Source: Alcaligenes pakistanensis
GTDB lineage: Bacteria > Pseudomonadota > Gammaproteobacteria > Burkholderiales > Burkholderiaceae_B
DNA length: 64,000 nucleotides
Assembly: GCF_014652815.1 (NCBI RefSeq)
Contig: NZ_BMZN01000002.1
Span: 857,793 to 921,792, forward strand
Direction: 5' to 3'
In this document: positions 54,951 through 64,000 of the stretch, one piece after another
Layout of the letters: every line of letters begins with the position of its first letter
How positions within the stretch are numbered: the stretch's first letter is position 1
The notes under the pieces: generated by a model
Database searches by the model: none
What the model was told of the DNA's origin: nothing
What the model saw: only the letters and a program-made list of their open reading frames with translations
Position numbers and translations under genes: made by a program

Positions 54951-56245
54951 GTCCTATCAAAGTAGGTTTGCTGGGTTTGGGTGTGGTTGGCAGCGGCACC
55001 TGGAACGTATTGAAACGCAATGCAGATGAAATCGCTCGCCGCGCTGGTCGCCGTATTGAGGTGGCCGCTATTGCTGTGCGTGACCTAGAAAAGGCACGCG
55101 CGCTGGTTGGGGATGACGTTATCCTGACCACAGACGGCATGGACGTGGTGCGTAACCCTGATATTGATATTGTGGTCGAACTGGTGGGGGGCGACACGCT
55201 AGCCCGCGAGTGGGTCATGGAAGCGATTGCCCAGGGCAAGCACGTGGTCACTGCCAACAAGGCCTTGTTGGCCAAACATGGCAACGAGATTTTTGCTGCT
55301 GCTCACGAGCGCAGCATCATGGTGGCTTTTGAAGCCGCGGTGGCCGGTGGTATTCCTATCATCAAAGCCATTCGCGAAGGCCTGTCGGCCAACCGTATTC
55401 AGTGGCTGGCCGGCATTATTAACGGCACCACCAACTACATCCTGTCCGAAATGCGCAATCGCGGCGTGAGCTTTGCCGAGGCACTGGCCGACGCACAGCG
55501 CCTGGGCTACGCCGAAGCTGACCCTACCTTTGACATTGAAGGTGTGGACGCGGCTCACAAACTGAGCCTGCTGGCTTCCCTGGCTTTCGGTATTCCGGTG
55601 CAATTTAGCAAAGCCCATGTGGAAGGCATTACCAGCCTGGCTCTGGAAGACATGCAACACGCACAACGCCTGGGCTACAACATCAAGCTGCTGGGCATTA
55701 CTCGTGCCCGTGAAGACGGGATTGAACTGCGCGTGCACCCCACACTGGTTCCGTTGCAAAGCATGCTGGCCAATGTGCAAGGTGCCATGAACGCGGTGCT
55801 GGTGCATGGCGATGCCGTTGGTCAAACTGTGTACTACGGTGCCGGTGCCGGTGCCTTGCCAACCGCTTCGGCGGTGGTAGCCGACCTGGTGGACGTGACC
55901 CGTCTGCAAACCGCAGAACCCGAACATCGCGTGCCATACCTGGCTTTCCAGCACAACGCCATGTCCGATACCCCCATCCTGCCTATGGATGAAGTGGTGT
56001 CCTCGTACTACCTGCGTTTGCGTGTGGACGACCGTCCTGGCGTGTTGGCTGACGTGGCTCGCATTCTGGCTCAAGCCTCGATTTCGATTGGTTCCATGTT
56101 CCAGGAACCGGCTGGCGAACAGGCCGATATCATCTTCCTGACGCACGAAGCGCGTGAAGGTGCCATCAATGGCGCGATCAGCCAGATTCAGAATCTGCCG
56201 TTTGTACAGTCTGCCGTGACCCGTTTGCGCGTGGAGAATCTGTAA
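54947..56245 (+). CDS. hom: Homoserine dehydrogenase
   Basis: Reduces aspartate semialdehyde to homoserine for threonine and methionine. The 432 residues include the nucleotide motif [13 protein letters not shown] at the start, the catalytic region [15 protein letters not shown] near residue 160 and [20 protein letters not shown] near residue 190, and a C-terminal ACT domain (about 350-430) that senses amino acids such as threonine. It overlaps alaC by four bases and thrC by one. Confidence 0.96.
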   Translation: MSPIKVGLLGLGVVGSGTWNVLKRNADEIARRAGRRIEVAAIAVRDLEKARALVGDDVILTTDGMDVVRNPDIDIVVELVGGDTLAREWVMEAIAQGKHVVTANKALLAKHGNEIFAAAHERSIMVAFEAAVAGGIPIIKAIREGLSANRIQWLAGIINGTTNYILSEMRNRGVSFAEALADAQRLGYAEADPTFDIEGVDAAHKLSLLASLAFGIPVQFSKAHVEGITSLALEDMQHAQRLGYNIKLLGITRAREDGIELRVHPTLVPLQSMLANVQGAMNAVLVHGDAVGQTVYYGAGAGALPTASAVVADLVDVTRLQTAEPEHRVPYLAFQHNAMSDTPILPMDEVVSSYYLRLRVDDRPGVLADVARILAQASISIGSMFQEPAGEQADIIFLTHEAREGAINGAISQIQNLPFVQSAVTRLRVENL

Positions 56246-57654
56246 TGAATTACGTATCCACTCGTGGCGGCATGAAGGCCCAGCCATTCTCGGACATCTT
56301 GCTGGAAGGCTTGGCTCCGGATGGCGGCTTGGCCATGCCAGAAAGCTACCCGCAGGTCAGTGCCGACATGCTGGAATCCTGGCGCGCCCTGAGCTACCCC
56401 GAACTGGCCGCGAAAGTGCTGGGCCTGTTTGTCACCGATATTCCGGCTGATGAACTGTCCGCATTGACTGCTCGTGCCTACGCCCCCGGCGTGTTCGACA
56501 GCGAGCAGGTTGTACCGGTCAAGGAATTGGAACCCGGTTTCTCCTTGCTGGGCTTGTCCCAAGGTCCAACCCTGGCTTTTAAAGACATGGCCATGCAGTT
56601 CCTGGGTCAGGTTTTTGAATACGTGCTGACACAGCGCAACAGCACCCTGAACATTGTGGGTGCCACTTCTGGCGACACTGGTTCGGCAGCTGAGTACGCC
56701 TTACGCGGCAAGCGTGGCGTCAGCGTGTTCATGCTCTCCCCCTTTGGTCGCATGAGCGCCTTCCAGCGTGCCCAGATGTATTCCCTGCAAGATGAAAACA
56801 TCCACAACCTGTCGGTGAAGGGTGTGTTTGATGATTGTCAGGACATCGTCAAGGCCTTGGCTGGGGATTTGCAATTCAAATCCCAATGGCATCTGGGCGC
56901 GGTGAATTCCATTAACTGGGCGCGTATTTCGGCTCAGGTGGTGTATTACTTCTGGGGCTGGCTGCGCAGCACAACAGAAGCTGGTCAAAAGGTTTCCTTT
57001 GCCGTGCCCTCGGGTAACTTCGGCAATATTTTGTCGGGTCATATTGCGCGTCAGATGGGTTTGCCTATTCATCAGCTGGTGCTGGCGACCAACGAAAATA
57101 ACGTGCTGGAAGAGTTTTTCCGCACTGGTATATATCGTCCTCGTGGCTCGGATCAAACCTACGCCACCTCCAGTCCATCCATGGATATTTCCCGTGCCTC
57201 CAACTTCGAGCGCTTTGTGTTTGATCTGTTGGGCCGTGATGGCAGCAAGGTCAAGGCATTGTGGGAGCAGCTGGCTAAGGAAGGCCAATTTGACCTGAGC
57301 GAGCATTTGCCACGCTTCAAGGAAGAGTTTGGCTTTGTCGCCGGTGCCAGTTCGCACCAGGATCGTCTGGACACGATTGCCCAGGTGAACCAGCAACACC
57401 AAACTCTGATCGACCCGCACACGGCAGATGCCGTTAAGGTGGCTCAGAACTTCCGCGAAGCAGGCATCCCTATGCTGGTGCTGGAAACAGCCTTGCCAGC
57501 CAAGTTCTCCGAGACTATCGAAGAGGCTATTGGTCAGCCGGCTCCGGTGCCTGAGCACTTGCGTGGACTGGCCGCTTTGCCGCAAAAAGTGGTCGTGATG
57601 GATGCGGATGTCGCTCAGGTACGCCGCTACATCGAGGAACACGCTCCACGCTAG
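56245..57654 (+). CDS. thrC: Threonine synthase
   Basis: PLP enzyme that makes threonine from O-phosphohomoserine. The 469 residues include MNYVSTRGG at the start, the PLP-lysine motif GPTLAFKDMAMQFLG (Lys near residue 113) and SGDTGSAAEYAL (phosphate-binding loop). The start overlaps the hom stop (TAATG). The last gene of alaC-hom-thrC; a hairpin TGCGCCG/CGGCGCA (57665-57689) and a larger structured element follow. Confidence 0.97.
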   Translation: MNYVSTRGGMKAQPFSDILLEGLAPDGGLAMPESYPQVSADMLESWRALSYPELAAKVLGLFVTDIPADELSALTARAYAPGVFDSEQVVPVKELEPGFSLLGLSQGPTLAFKDMAMQFLGQVFEYVLTQRNSTLNIVGATSGDTGSAAEYALRGKRGVSVFMLSPFGRMSAFQRAQMYSLQDENIHNLSVKGVFDDCQDIVKALAGDLQFKSQWHLGAVNSINWARISAQVVYYFWGWLRSTTEAGQKVSFAVPSGNFGNILSGHIARQMGLPIHQLVLATNENNVLEEFFRTGIYRPRGSDQTYATSSPSMDISRASNFERFVFDLLGRDGSKVKALWEQLAKEGQFDLSEHLPRFKEEFGFVAGASSHQDRLDTIAQVNQQHQTLIDPHTADAVKVAQNFREAGIPMLVLETALPAKFSETIEEAIGQPAPVPEHLRGLAALPQKVVVMDADVAQVRRYIEEHAPR

Positions 57655-57714
57655 GGTCACTATCTGCGCCGGAGTTGTTTTTCGGCGCACTGTTAGTGGC
57701 TAGGTAGTGGTTTC

Positions 57715-57792
57715 AAACCCCGATTTTGATATTCCTGCTGGCCTGAATCAGTTTCAGTTTGCTATGCGGGAAAGCAGAAATCGGGGTTTTTT
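57715..57792 (+). terminator. Large structured element ending in a terminator, after thrC
   Basis: AAACCCCGATTT (57715-57726) pairs perfectly over 12 bp with AAATCGGGGTTT (57778-57789), followed by three more T. Unlike a simple terminator, the 51-base interior folds further: CTGCT (57735-57739) with AGCAG (57773-57777), and CTGAA (57743-57747) with TTCAG (57753-57757). It may only end the thrC operon, or be a small RNA or riboswitch-like element. The rest of the 313-base gap 57655-57967 holds the simple hairpin at 57665, a GCCTT-GCAAG-AAGGC hairpin, and the palindrome CTATAGCC-TTT-GGTATAG (57901-57918) ahead of speG. Confidence 0.6.
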
Positions 57793-57967
57793 GCGTTTTG
57801 GGCCGGCCTTGCAAGAAGGCGGGCATGGTTGTCCTTTGACAGCCGACTGAACTTTTTCTATCGGGTCTTCATCAAAAAAACACGATACACAGGCATGATG
57901 TCTATAGCCTTTGGTATAGGCAGATAGGCCGCTTGTCTATCGAACAGAGAGAAAGGATAGAAAAATC

Positions 57968-58525
57968 ATGAGTAAAACGACTCACGTAAAATTGCGCCCA
58001 CTGGAGCGTGAAGATCTGCGCTTTGTGCATTTGCTGGACAATAACGCCAGCGTGATGCGCTACTGGTTTGAAGAGCCCTACGAAACCTATGGCGAGCTGG
58101 CGGCTTTGTATGACGAGCACATTCACGACCAGCGTGAACGCCGTTTTGTGGTGGAGTGGGAGGGGCAGCCTTCAGGCGTGGTGGAACTGGTCGAGATTGA
58201 TTATGTACATCGCCGGGCCGAGTTCCAGATCATTATTGCGCCTGAGTTTCAGGGCAAGGGGATTGCTTCACGCGCTACCAAGCTGGCGATTGAGTACGGC
58301 TTTGGAGTGCTGAACCTGTATAAGATTGTGCTGATCGTGGATAAGGAGAACCAGAAGGCCATCCACATTTATCAGAAGTTTGGTTTTCAGGTGGAAGGCG
58401 AGCTCAAGCATGAGTTCTTCATCAATGGCCAATATCGGGATGTGGTGCGTATGTGCCTGTTCCAGTCTGAATTCCTGGCGGCTCATAAACCAGCGCAAAC
58501 TTTATTGACGCCTTTGGCGCAATAA
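57968..58525 (+). CDS. speG: Spermidine N1-acetyltransferase
   Basis: GNAT enzyme that acetylates spermidine/spermine and limits polyamine toxicity. The 185 residues show [33 protein letters not shown] at the start and the acetyl-CoA region [25 protein letters not shown] (loop QGKGIA near residue 98), then [18 protein letters not shown], all SpeG-like. GAAAGGA precedes the ATG. The gene stands alone; an inverted repeat at 57901-57918 could be its operator. Confidence 0.92.
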   Translation: MSKTTHVKLRPLEREDLRFVHLLDNNASVMRYWFEEPYETYGELAALYDEHIHDQRERRFVVEWEGQPSGVVELVEIDYVHRRAEFQIIIAPEFQGKGIASRATKLAIEYGFGVLNLYKIVLIVDKENQKAIHIYQKFGFQVEGELKHEFFINGQYRDVVRMCLFQSEFLAAHKPAQTLLTPLAQ

Positions 58526-58632
58526 GGTTTTTTAATCACCGTTTTGCTTTGAGGTGATTGTAGGTATGGCCTCAGCGAGGGCCGTGTGCCTTAGCGCATT
58601 CTTTCCGGCCCTTATCCGTTCCGGCTTTGTGC

Positions 58633-59919
58633 TTACAGATGCGCCGCTTTCAGACCGCTGCGTACAGCACCTTCCAGCACACCCGGATAGCCCGTATCGG
58701 TCCAATCGCCTGCGATACGAATAGTGGACCAAGGTGTAGTCACTGCGGGGCGACGCAGGCCGGGAATAGCCGCAAAGGTGGCACGCTTTTCGATAATCAG
58801 CTCGCTGGCGCGTACCGCAGGCATGGCTTTCAGATGCTGTGTTTGAGTGCGCACTTGCTCGATAATCGCGGCAATAGCATGCTCGCGGTCCAAGGCTTGC
58901 AGACGTACAGCATCGCTGATGACAACGCCGACCAAGGTTTCCCCGCTACCTGGTTTCAGGGCGCTGTGATCAAACAGCCATTGCCCGCCACTGCCGTTTG
59001 TATCGTCCAGCATCAACATGGCGTGCGGCAGATTCCAGGCTTGCTCCAGCTCCAGGTACAAAGTGGCGATGGGGATGTACGTAAAAGCTTCCAGATCCGC
59101 CAGTAACTGTTCGCTGGCAGGGGTGCTGGGCAGGCTCTGCAGCAAGCGTGCTGCTTGAACCGGTGGGCAGGCCACAATGGCGGCATCAAATTGCAGGCCA
59201 TCAATCTGCACGCCGGACTCGGTTAGCTCCAACCTTTGCACCCGGTGGCCCAGTTGCAGCTGAATATCGCGCAGTGCGGGTTCGCACCAGAGCTGGCTTA
59301 AATCTGTCAGGGGAATCAAGGTTTGGCTGGCTTGTGGCAGGCCACCTAGACTATCGCGAAGCACATGGGCAAAGAGTTGGGCGCAAGCCTGTTCAATCGG
59401 GGTGTTCATGGCGGCCACGCACAGTGGCTGCCAGAACAGGCGGATGAGGTGGCTGTCTTGCTGATGCTGTTCCAGTAGTTGCAGCACGGTCAGACCGGCC
59501 GGGGTGCGCCATTGCTGCTTCATCAGCCAGCGGCAAAACCGTGCCATCTTGTATTTTTGCGACCAGCTCAGTCCTTGTGCACCCAGCAAACCGGCTAGCA
59601 GGTGCAAGGGAGCGGGCAGGGAACGATTGCGTAGGCGAAAGCGGCCATCGGCGGCCATTACATCCAGATCCTGACGCAGCAAGCGGGAGGACTCGCTCAG
59701 GCCAATTTCCCCCATCAAGCCCAGCGTGACGGAGTAGGCACCCAGCATGATGTGCTGGCCATTATCGGTGTCGCGTCCCAGATTGGGACTGTGGATACGG
59801 CGGGCGCGCCCGCCTATATGGCGCGAGGCTTCAAAGACGCTGACCTGATGGCCCTGGGTCTTCAAGCGCCAGGCGGCTGCACAGCCCGCCCAGCCCGCCC
59901 CGATAACCGCGACTTTCAT
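58633..59919 (-). CDS. hpnE: Hydroxysqualene dehydroxylase (squalene-associated desaturase-like)
   Basis: FAD enzyme of the phytoene-desaturase type that removes the hydroxyl from hydroxysqualene to give squalene, the last step of the HpnCDE route. The 428 residues start with VIGAGWAGCAAAWRL (FAD motif) and FEASRHIGGRAR. The C-terminal FAD segment is STIRIAGDWTDTGYPGVLEGAVRSGLKAA. It overlaps hpnD by four bases. The hopene cyclase shc is not in the window. Confidence 0.92.
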   Translation of the reverse strand: MKVAVIGAGWAGCAAAWRLKTQGHQVSVFEASRHIGGRARRIHSPNLGRDTDNGQHIMLGAYSVTLGLMGEIGLSESSRLLRQDLDVMAADGRFRLRNRSLPAPLHLLAGLLGAQGLSWSQKYKMARFCRWLMKQQWRTPAGLTVLQLLEQHQQDSHLIRLFWQPLCVAAMNTPIEQACAQLFAHVLRDSLGGLPQASQTLIPLTDLSQLWCEPALRDIQLQLGHRVQRLELTESGVQIDGLQFDAAIVACPPVQAARLLQSLPSTPASEQLLADLEAFTYIPIATLYLELEQAWNLPHAMLMLDDTNGSGGQWLFDHSALKPGSGETLVGVVISDAVRLQALDREHAIAAIIEQVRTQTQHLKAMPAVRASELIIEKRATFAAIPGLRRPAVTTPWSTIRIAGDWTDTGYPGVLEGAVRSGLKAAHL

Positions 59920-60779
59920 CGACTTAGTTTGCGCTGCAAGTTACGTCCGCCCGATACCCAGGTTTTCCAGGCTAGCCAGAACTTGCGAATGGGGGTCAGC
60001 GAGATGCGCTGTTCCAGTACATGCCAGCGGTCATTGGCGATCTCGACCAGCAGGGCATGGTAGATGGCAGCCATCAATAGACCGGGGCGTTGCGCACGGC
60101 GATCTACTGCAGGCAGGGCACGCATGGCTTGACGATAGAGTTCCTGGGCTCGTTCAGTTTGAAAGGCCATCAAGGCTTCGAAACGATCCGAGTGTTGCTG
60201 GTCCAGCAGCTCGTGCGGGCTAACGCCAAAACGGTCCAGGTCTTCCTGGGGTAGATAGATGCGGCCACGTCGGGCATCGTCGCCCACGTCACGGATGATA
60301 TTGGTTAGTTGAAACGCCAGGCCCAGCTTTTGGGCATAGTCGCTGGTTTGCGTTTGAGTCTGGCCAAAAATACGGGCCGACAGCAGGCCGACCACACTGG
60401 CGGCGTGCCAACAGTAACGCTCCAGCTCGCTCCAGCTTTGGTAGCGCACCTGATCCAGATCCATTTCCATGCCGTCAATAATTGCCAACAGCTCATCCTG
60501 GGGCAGATCAAAGGTTTTGACGTGCGGAGCCAAAGCCTGCATGACCGGGTGATGCGCGCGGCCTTCATACAGATCAGCAACCTGCGTGCGCCACCACACC
60601 AGCTTCATGCGGGCGACCGACTCTTCGTGAACTTCGTCCACGACATCATCGACCTCGCGGCAAAAGGCATACAGCGCGGTAATGGCACGGCGGCGTTCGG
60701 GTGGCAGAAACAAAAAGGCGTAATAAAAACTGGAGCCGCTTTGGGCTGCCTTGTTCTGACAATACTCGTCTGGGCTCAT
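59916..60779 (-). CDS. hpnD: Presqualene diphosphate synthase
   Basis: Squalene/phytoene synthase-family enzyme that joins two farnesyl diphosphates into presqualene diphosphate. The 287 residues show the first Asp-rich motif YAFCREVDDVVDEV near residue 38, the IDGMEMDLDQVRY segment near residue 101, and the second Asp-rich motif QLTNIIRDVGDDARRGRIYLP near residue 157. Middle gene of hpnC-hpnD-hpnE, six bases after hpnC, and overlapping hpnE. Confidence 0.93.
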   Translation of the reverse strand: MSPDEYCQNKAAQSGSSFYYAFLFLPPERRRAITALYAFCREVDDVVDEVHEESVARMKLVWWRTQVADLYEGRAHHPVMQALAPHVKTFDLPQDELLAIIDGMEMDLDQVRYQSWSELERYCWHAASVVGLLSARIFGQTQTQTSDYAQKLGLAFQLTNIIRDVGDDARRGRIYLPQEDLDRFGVSPHELLDQQHSDRFEALMAFQTERAQELYRQAMRALPAVDRRAQRPGLLMAAIYHALLVEIANDRWHVLEQRISLTPIRKFWLAWKTWVSGGRNLQRKLSR

Positions 60780-60785
60780 GGACGT

Positions 60786-61646
60786 TCAGGGTCGGTAAGG
60801 GGTGCGGCTCAGACCGCGGGCAATCAGGCGCAGCCAGTCCAGACGGGACAGGGTGGGGCGATGACTGAACACATCAAATTGCACGTCTTCCAGACGTTCC
60901 AGGATACGCAGACCGCCCAGCACCATCATTTTCAGCTCCAGACTGATGCGTCCGGGCAGATGGGAGGACAGCAGCAAGCCAGCTTGCAAGCGTTGACGGG
61001 CGTCGATGACCAGCAGCTGCATCATTTCCTGCCAGCGCGCATCGGCCTGGGGCTGACGCTGCAGCTGGCTGCGGGCCTGGATGTAATCATCATCCAGATC
61101 GTACTGGGCCAGCAGGTCCTGCGGAATATAGATACGGTTCTTGTGCCAGTCCAGGGCCACGTCCTGCCAGAAATTGACCAGTTGCAGCCCCGTACAGGTG
61201 GAGTCTGACATCTCGACCAGCTCTGGACTGTGGGCTTCATACAGATGCAGCATCAGACGGCCAACCGGATTGGCCGAGCGCGTACAGTAGTCCAGCACCT
61301 GGGCCATATCGGTATAGCGATGCGTGGTGACATCCTGACGGAATGCGGACAGCAAATCCAGAAACGGTTTGAGCGGCAGCTGGAAATTGCTGATGGTGCT
61401 GGCCAGGGGAACAAAAATCGCACTGTGTGGTGTATCAGCCAGAACGGGCTGATGATATTGCAGTTGTTCTATTCCGGTTTCAAACTGCGCCAGCAGTTCC
61501 AGGCGCTCGGCAGCGCTTAAATCGCCTTCATCGGCAATGTCGTCGGCGCTGCGTGCAAAACGATAAATATCGATGACCGGTCGGCGCAGCCGACGAGGTA
61601 GCAGTACCGAGGCGACAGGGAAGTTTTCATAGTGCTCGATAGACAT
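60786..61646 (-). CDS. hpnC: Hydroxysqualene synthase
   Basis: Related enzyme that turns presqualene diphosphate into hydroxysqualene. The 286 residues include HYENFPVASVLLPRRLRRPV at the start, IYRFARSADDIADEG near residue 28 (first Asp-rich motif), and LQLVNFWQDVALDWHKNRIYIPQ near residue 153 (second motif with QDVALD, as in HpnC rather than HpnD). It is the first gene of the operon and is divergent from alr; no clear promoter boxes were found in the gap of about 100 bases. Confidence 0.92.
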   Translation of the reverse strand: MSIEHYENFPVASVLLPRRLRRPVIDIYRFARSADDIADEGDLSAAERLELLAQFETGIEQLQYHQPVLADTPHSAIFVPLASTISNFQLPLKPFLDLLSAFRQDVTTHRYTDMAQVLDYCTRSANPVGRLMLHLYEAHSPELVEMSDSTCTGLQLVNFWQDVALDWHKNRIYIPQDLLAQYDLDDDYIQARSQLQRQPQADARWQEMMQLLVIDARQRLQAGLLLSSHLPGRISLELKMMVLGGLRILERLEDVQFDVFSHRPTLSRLDWLRLIARGLSRTPYRP

Positions 61647-61748
61647 AGTCCGCCAGTATACGGCAGACCTTATTGCGGGCGAAGCCAGCCTATCGCTTTC
61701 GTTTCCACTAGGGCTGGTTTAGACTTTCGTATTGCTTCGGGGAGAACC

Positions 61749-62879
61749 ATGCCACGTCCTATCTCGGCCACCATTCATATTGCGTCACTGCGTCACAATC
61801 TCGATATGGTTATTCAGAGCCTGAATAACGCCACGGCTCCATCCGGAGTGAAACGGCCTCATATCTGGGCCGTCATGAAGGCCAATGCTTACGGCCACGA
61901 CATCGAAAATGCCGTGCGCGCTTTTAGCGCCGCCGAAGGCATGGCGATGCTGGATCTGAAAGAGGCGGTACGCTGCCGCGCTGCGGGCTGGACCGGCCCC
62001 ATCATGCTGCTGGAAGGCTTTTTTCAGCCTGACGATCTTGACGTGCTGGCCGAATATGGCCTGACCACGGTTATCCATTGCCATGAACAGCTCAAGATGC
62101 TGGAGCAATGGAAGGGCGGTGTGGCCCTGAACGCCATGGTCAAGCTAAACAGCGGCATGAACCGTCTGGGCTTTGGCGTGGATGATTACCCTGCTGCGTT
62201 CGAGCGTGCCCAGCGCCTTCAAAAAGCGGGCAAGCTGGGCTCCGTTGGGCGCATGACGCACTTTGCGCGCGCCGACGACAATATCGATGCCACGCTGGAG
62301 CAGATTCGGTGCTTTAACCGTATTACTGACGGTTTGCCTGGTCCGGTCAGTGTGTGTAACTCGGCGGCTACGCTAAGCCCCGACCTGGGCGTTTATATGC
62401 CCACCGGCCCGGATCATTGGGTGCGGCCCGGTATTTGCCTGTATGGCAGCTCGCCCTTTGCGGATTTTAGCGCCGAAGATTTTGGCCTGCAGCCGGGCAT
62501 GACTCTGGCCGCAGAAATTATCAGCGTGCGCGGTGTCAAGCAGGGCGAGGGCATTGGCTACGGCCATACCTATATTGCAGAGCAGGCCATGCGCATTGGC
62601 GTGGTGGCTTGTGGCTATGCCGATGGCTATCCGCGTCATGCGGGCACCGGCACCCCTATTACCGTCAACGGTGTACGTACCCGTTTGCTTGGTCGTGTCT
62701 CCATGGACATGCTGGCAGTTGACCTGACTCCGGTGCCCGCCGCCGGGGTAGGTAGTCAGGCGGTGTTGTTTGGTCAAGGAGGGCCTAGTGTGGACGAAGT
62801 GGCTGCGGCCGCCGGCACACTGGGCTACGAATTGATTTGTGCGGTGGCACCCCGTGTCCCGCGCATCATTCAGGATTAA
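61749..62879 (+). CDS. alr: Alanine racemase
   Basis: PLP enzyme interconverting L- and D-alanine for the cell wall. The 376 residues carry the PLP Lys44 in WAVMKANAYGH, the second catalytic Tyr271 in EGIGYGHTY, and the motifs NSGMNRLGF and GRVSMDMLAVDL. The ATG at 61749 follows GGGGAG; an upstream phase from 61632 would reach into the hpnC promoter and is less likely. It starts the alr-SDR-radA series and is divergent from hpnC. Confidence 0.95.
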   Translation: MPRPISATIHIASLRHNLDMVIQSLNNATAPSGVKRPHIWAVMKANAYGHDIENAVRAFSAAEGMAMLDLKEAVRCRAAGWTGPIMLLEGFFQPDDLDVLAEYGLTTVIHCHEQLKMLEQWKGGVALNAMVKLNSGMNRLGFGVDDYPAAFERAQRLQKAGKLGSVGRMTHFARADDNIDATLEQIRCFNRITDGLPGPVSVCNSAATLSPDLGVYMPTGPDHWVRPGICLYGSSPFADFSAEDFGLQPGMTLAAEIISVRGVKQGEGIGYGHTYIAEQAMRIGVVACGYADGYPRHAGTGTPITVNGVRTRLLGRVSMDMLAVDLTPVPAAGVGSQAVLFGQGGPSVDEVAAAAGTLGYELICAVAPRVPRIIQD

Positions 62880-62897
62880 CACCCATAAGGCATAGCC

Positions 62898-63614
62898 ATG
62901 AAAAATAAATGTGTATTAATTACCGGCGCTACCAAAGGAATCGGCTGGGCAATCAGCCAAAGGCTGGCCGATGCCGGGGCCCACGTTGTGGGTCTGGCCC
63001 GTCACACGGAGAACATTGATTTCCCCGGTTATCTGTACTCCTGCGATTTGAGCAATGCAGGCGAAACTGAAGAAATGCTGCGCGTTATTCGTGAAAAGTA
63101 TCCTGTGGATGCGGTTGTGAATAATGTGGGCATGGTGGCACCTGAGCCTATTGGCCAGGTAGATCTGGGTAATCTTTATCAGGTCTTTGACCTGAATGTG
63201 CGTGTGGCCGTGCAAGTGGCTCAGGCCTTTATCCCTTCGATGAAAGCCCGCAAGGAAGGCCGTATCATCAATATTTGCAGTCGTGTTGTGCACGGCGGTT
63301 CCGACCGCACCAGCTATGCCGCCGCCAAAAGTGCCTTGCTGGGTTGTACCCGCACTTGGGCGCTGGAATTGGCCCCTTATGGCATTACCGTTAACGCGGT
63401 ATCTCCTGGTCCGATCGAAACCGAATTGTTCCGTGCCAATCACCCCGTGGGGAGCGAGGCCGAGCAGCGCAGCTTGTCCTCTATTCCGCTGGGACGTTTT
63501 GGGCAGGCGGCTGAAGTGGCCGCTGCCGTTACTTTTTTGCTCAGCGATGAGGCCGCGTATATCACCGGCCAGAATCTGGGCGTGGATGGCGGCGGCAGTC
63601 TAGCCGGACGCTAA
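62898..63614 (+). CDS. Short-chain dehydrogenase/reductase, substrate unknown
   Basis: NAD(P)-dependent oxidoreductase of the classical SDR type, 238 residues. Seen: TGATKGIG near residue 9 (cofactor site), NNVG, the catalytic Ser in ICSRVVHGG, YAAAKS (Tyr-x-x-x-Lys), and SPGPIETELF. Many SDRs have this pattern, so the substrate cannot be named. It lies 18 bases after alr and nine before radA, apparently in one transcript, a pairing I do not recognise as functional. Confidence 0.85.
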   Translation: MKNKCVLITGATKGIGWAISQRLADAGAHVVGLARHTENIDFPGYLYSCDLSNAGETEEMLRVIREKYPVDAVVNNVGMVAPEPIGQVDLGNLYQVFDLNVRVAVQVAQAFIPSMKARKEGRIINICSRVVHGGSDRTSYAAAKSALLGCTRTWALELAPYGITVNAVSPGPIETELFRANHPVGSEAEQRSLSSIPLGRFGQAAEVAAAVTFLLSDEAAYITGQNLGVDGGGSLAGR

Positions 63615-63623
63615 GGAATCATT

Positions 63624-64000
63624 ATGGCCACCAGTGCTCGTGCGGCCCGCAAGGCCAAAGTCGTATTTGTTTGCACAGAGTGCGGGGCGGATACTCCCAA
63701 GTGGGCGGGCAAATGCCCGGCCTGCGGGGCTTGGAACAGTTTGCAGGAAACCGTGGAGGCCACGCCGGCCGCCACCTCCCATCGTTATGCCTCTCTGGCA
63801 GGTTCTAGCCCGGTTCAAAGTCTTTCTGACGTACAAGCGCGTGAAATGACGCGTGTGCCTACCGGCATAGGCGAGTTCGACCGCGTGTTAGGGGGCGGAC
63901 TAGTAGAGGGGGGCGTCATCCTGATTGGGGGCGATCCTGGCGTGGGCAAGTCCACGCTCTTATTGCAGGCCATGGCTGCCTTGGCGCAGCAAACCAAAGT
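63624..64000 (+). CDS. radA: DNA repair protein RadA (Sms), N-terminal part
   Basis: RecA-like branch-migration helicase in recombinational repair; cut by the window end after about 125 codons. Visible are the four-Cys zinc motif (CTECG then CPACG, about residues 17-34) and, near residue 98, the Walker A motif GGDPGVGKST. The ATG at 63624 follows AAGGAATCATT. The rest (KNRFG motif and Lon-like domain) should lie beyond the window. Confidence 0.95.
   Translation, partial: MATSARAARKAKVVFVCTECGADTPKWAGKCPACGAWNSLQETVEATPAATSHRYASLAGSSPVQSLSDVQAREMTRVPTGIGEFDRVLGGGLVEGGVILIGGDPGVGKSTLLLQAMAALAQQTK

Overview
This 64 kb window reads as a chromosomal stretch of a betaproteobacterium of the order Burkholderiales, most likely Alcaligenaceae (Alcaligenes-like). 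I infer this from the gene sets and their order: phaC-phaB-phaR, hpnC-hpnD-hpnE, xseB-ispA-dxs-folE2, rpsF-priB-rpsR-rplI-dnaB, and scpB-rluB next to rimP-nusA-infB. The sequence is moderately GC-rich and densely coded, with many clean intrinsic terminators. I see no phage, insertion sequence, CRISPR array or conjugative gene. The species assignment comes from memory of such gene orders, not from a search.

Layout. 0-2.6 kb: the end of a TRAP transporter operon (dctP end, dctQ, dctM) and a TetR-type regulator. 2.9-5.5 kb: bamD divergent from rluD-pgeF. 5.6-8.8 kb: polyhydroxybutyrate genes phaC, phaB and phaR, with no phaA thiolase nearby. 8.8-11 kb: a FemAB-like acyltransferase and an unrecognised exported protein. 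11.2-12.3 kb: two identical initiator tRNA genes on the minus strand. 12.3-23.6 kb: scpB, rluB, then the transcription/translation block rimP-nusA-infB-rbfA-truB-typA, with a terminator-like hairpin directly in front of rimP. 23.9-25.6 kb: a sulfide:quinone reductase-like flavoprotein with a DUF1641 partner. 25.6-28.6 kb: a polar amino-acid ABC importer without its ATPase, and a LOG-family hydrolase whose start codon overlaps that of the divergent polA. 31.4-36.6 kb: a Na/Pi cotransporter-PhoU protein, then a MarR regulator divergent from a stand-alone pyruvate dehydrogenase E1, with two matching palindromes between them. 36.6-38.0 kb: two decayed genes flanking an intact acetyltransferase. 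38.1-45.3 kb: htpX, an EamA transporter, sseA, and xseB-ispA-dxs-folE2. 45.3-48.6 kb: rpsF-priB-rpsR-rplI and dnaB. 48.8-53.6 kb: a BASS-type transporter coupled to pdxA, a PIN-PhoH protein, bcp and a Mth938-like protein. 53.8-57.7 kb: alaC-hom-thrC. 58-64 kb: speG, hpnE-hpnD-hpnC (squalene), alr, an SDR and the start of radA.

How the genes fit together. dxs and ispA supply farnesyl diphosphate, which HpnC/D/E turn into squalene, presumably for hopanoids. alaC, hom and thrC link pyruvate/alanine and aspartate-family metabolism and are translationally coupled. PhaC/PhaB/PhaR make and regulate storage polymer. Most of the window is housekeeping. The parts that deserve a second look are the rimP leader attenuator, the MarR/E1 operator pair, the SQR-DUF1641 pair, the structured RNA after thrC, the pdxA-BASS pair and the two pseudogenes. 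I found no convincing wholly new system.
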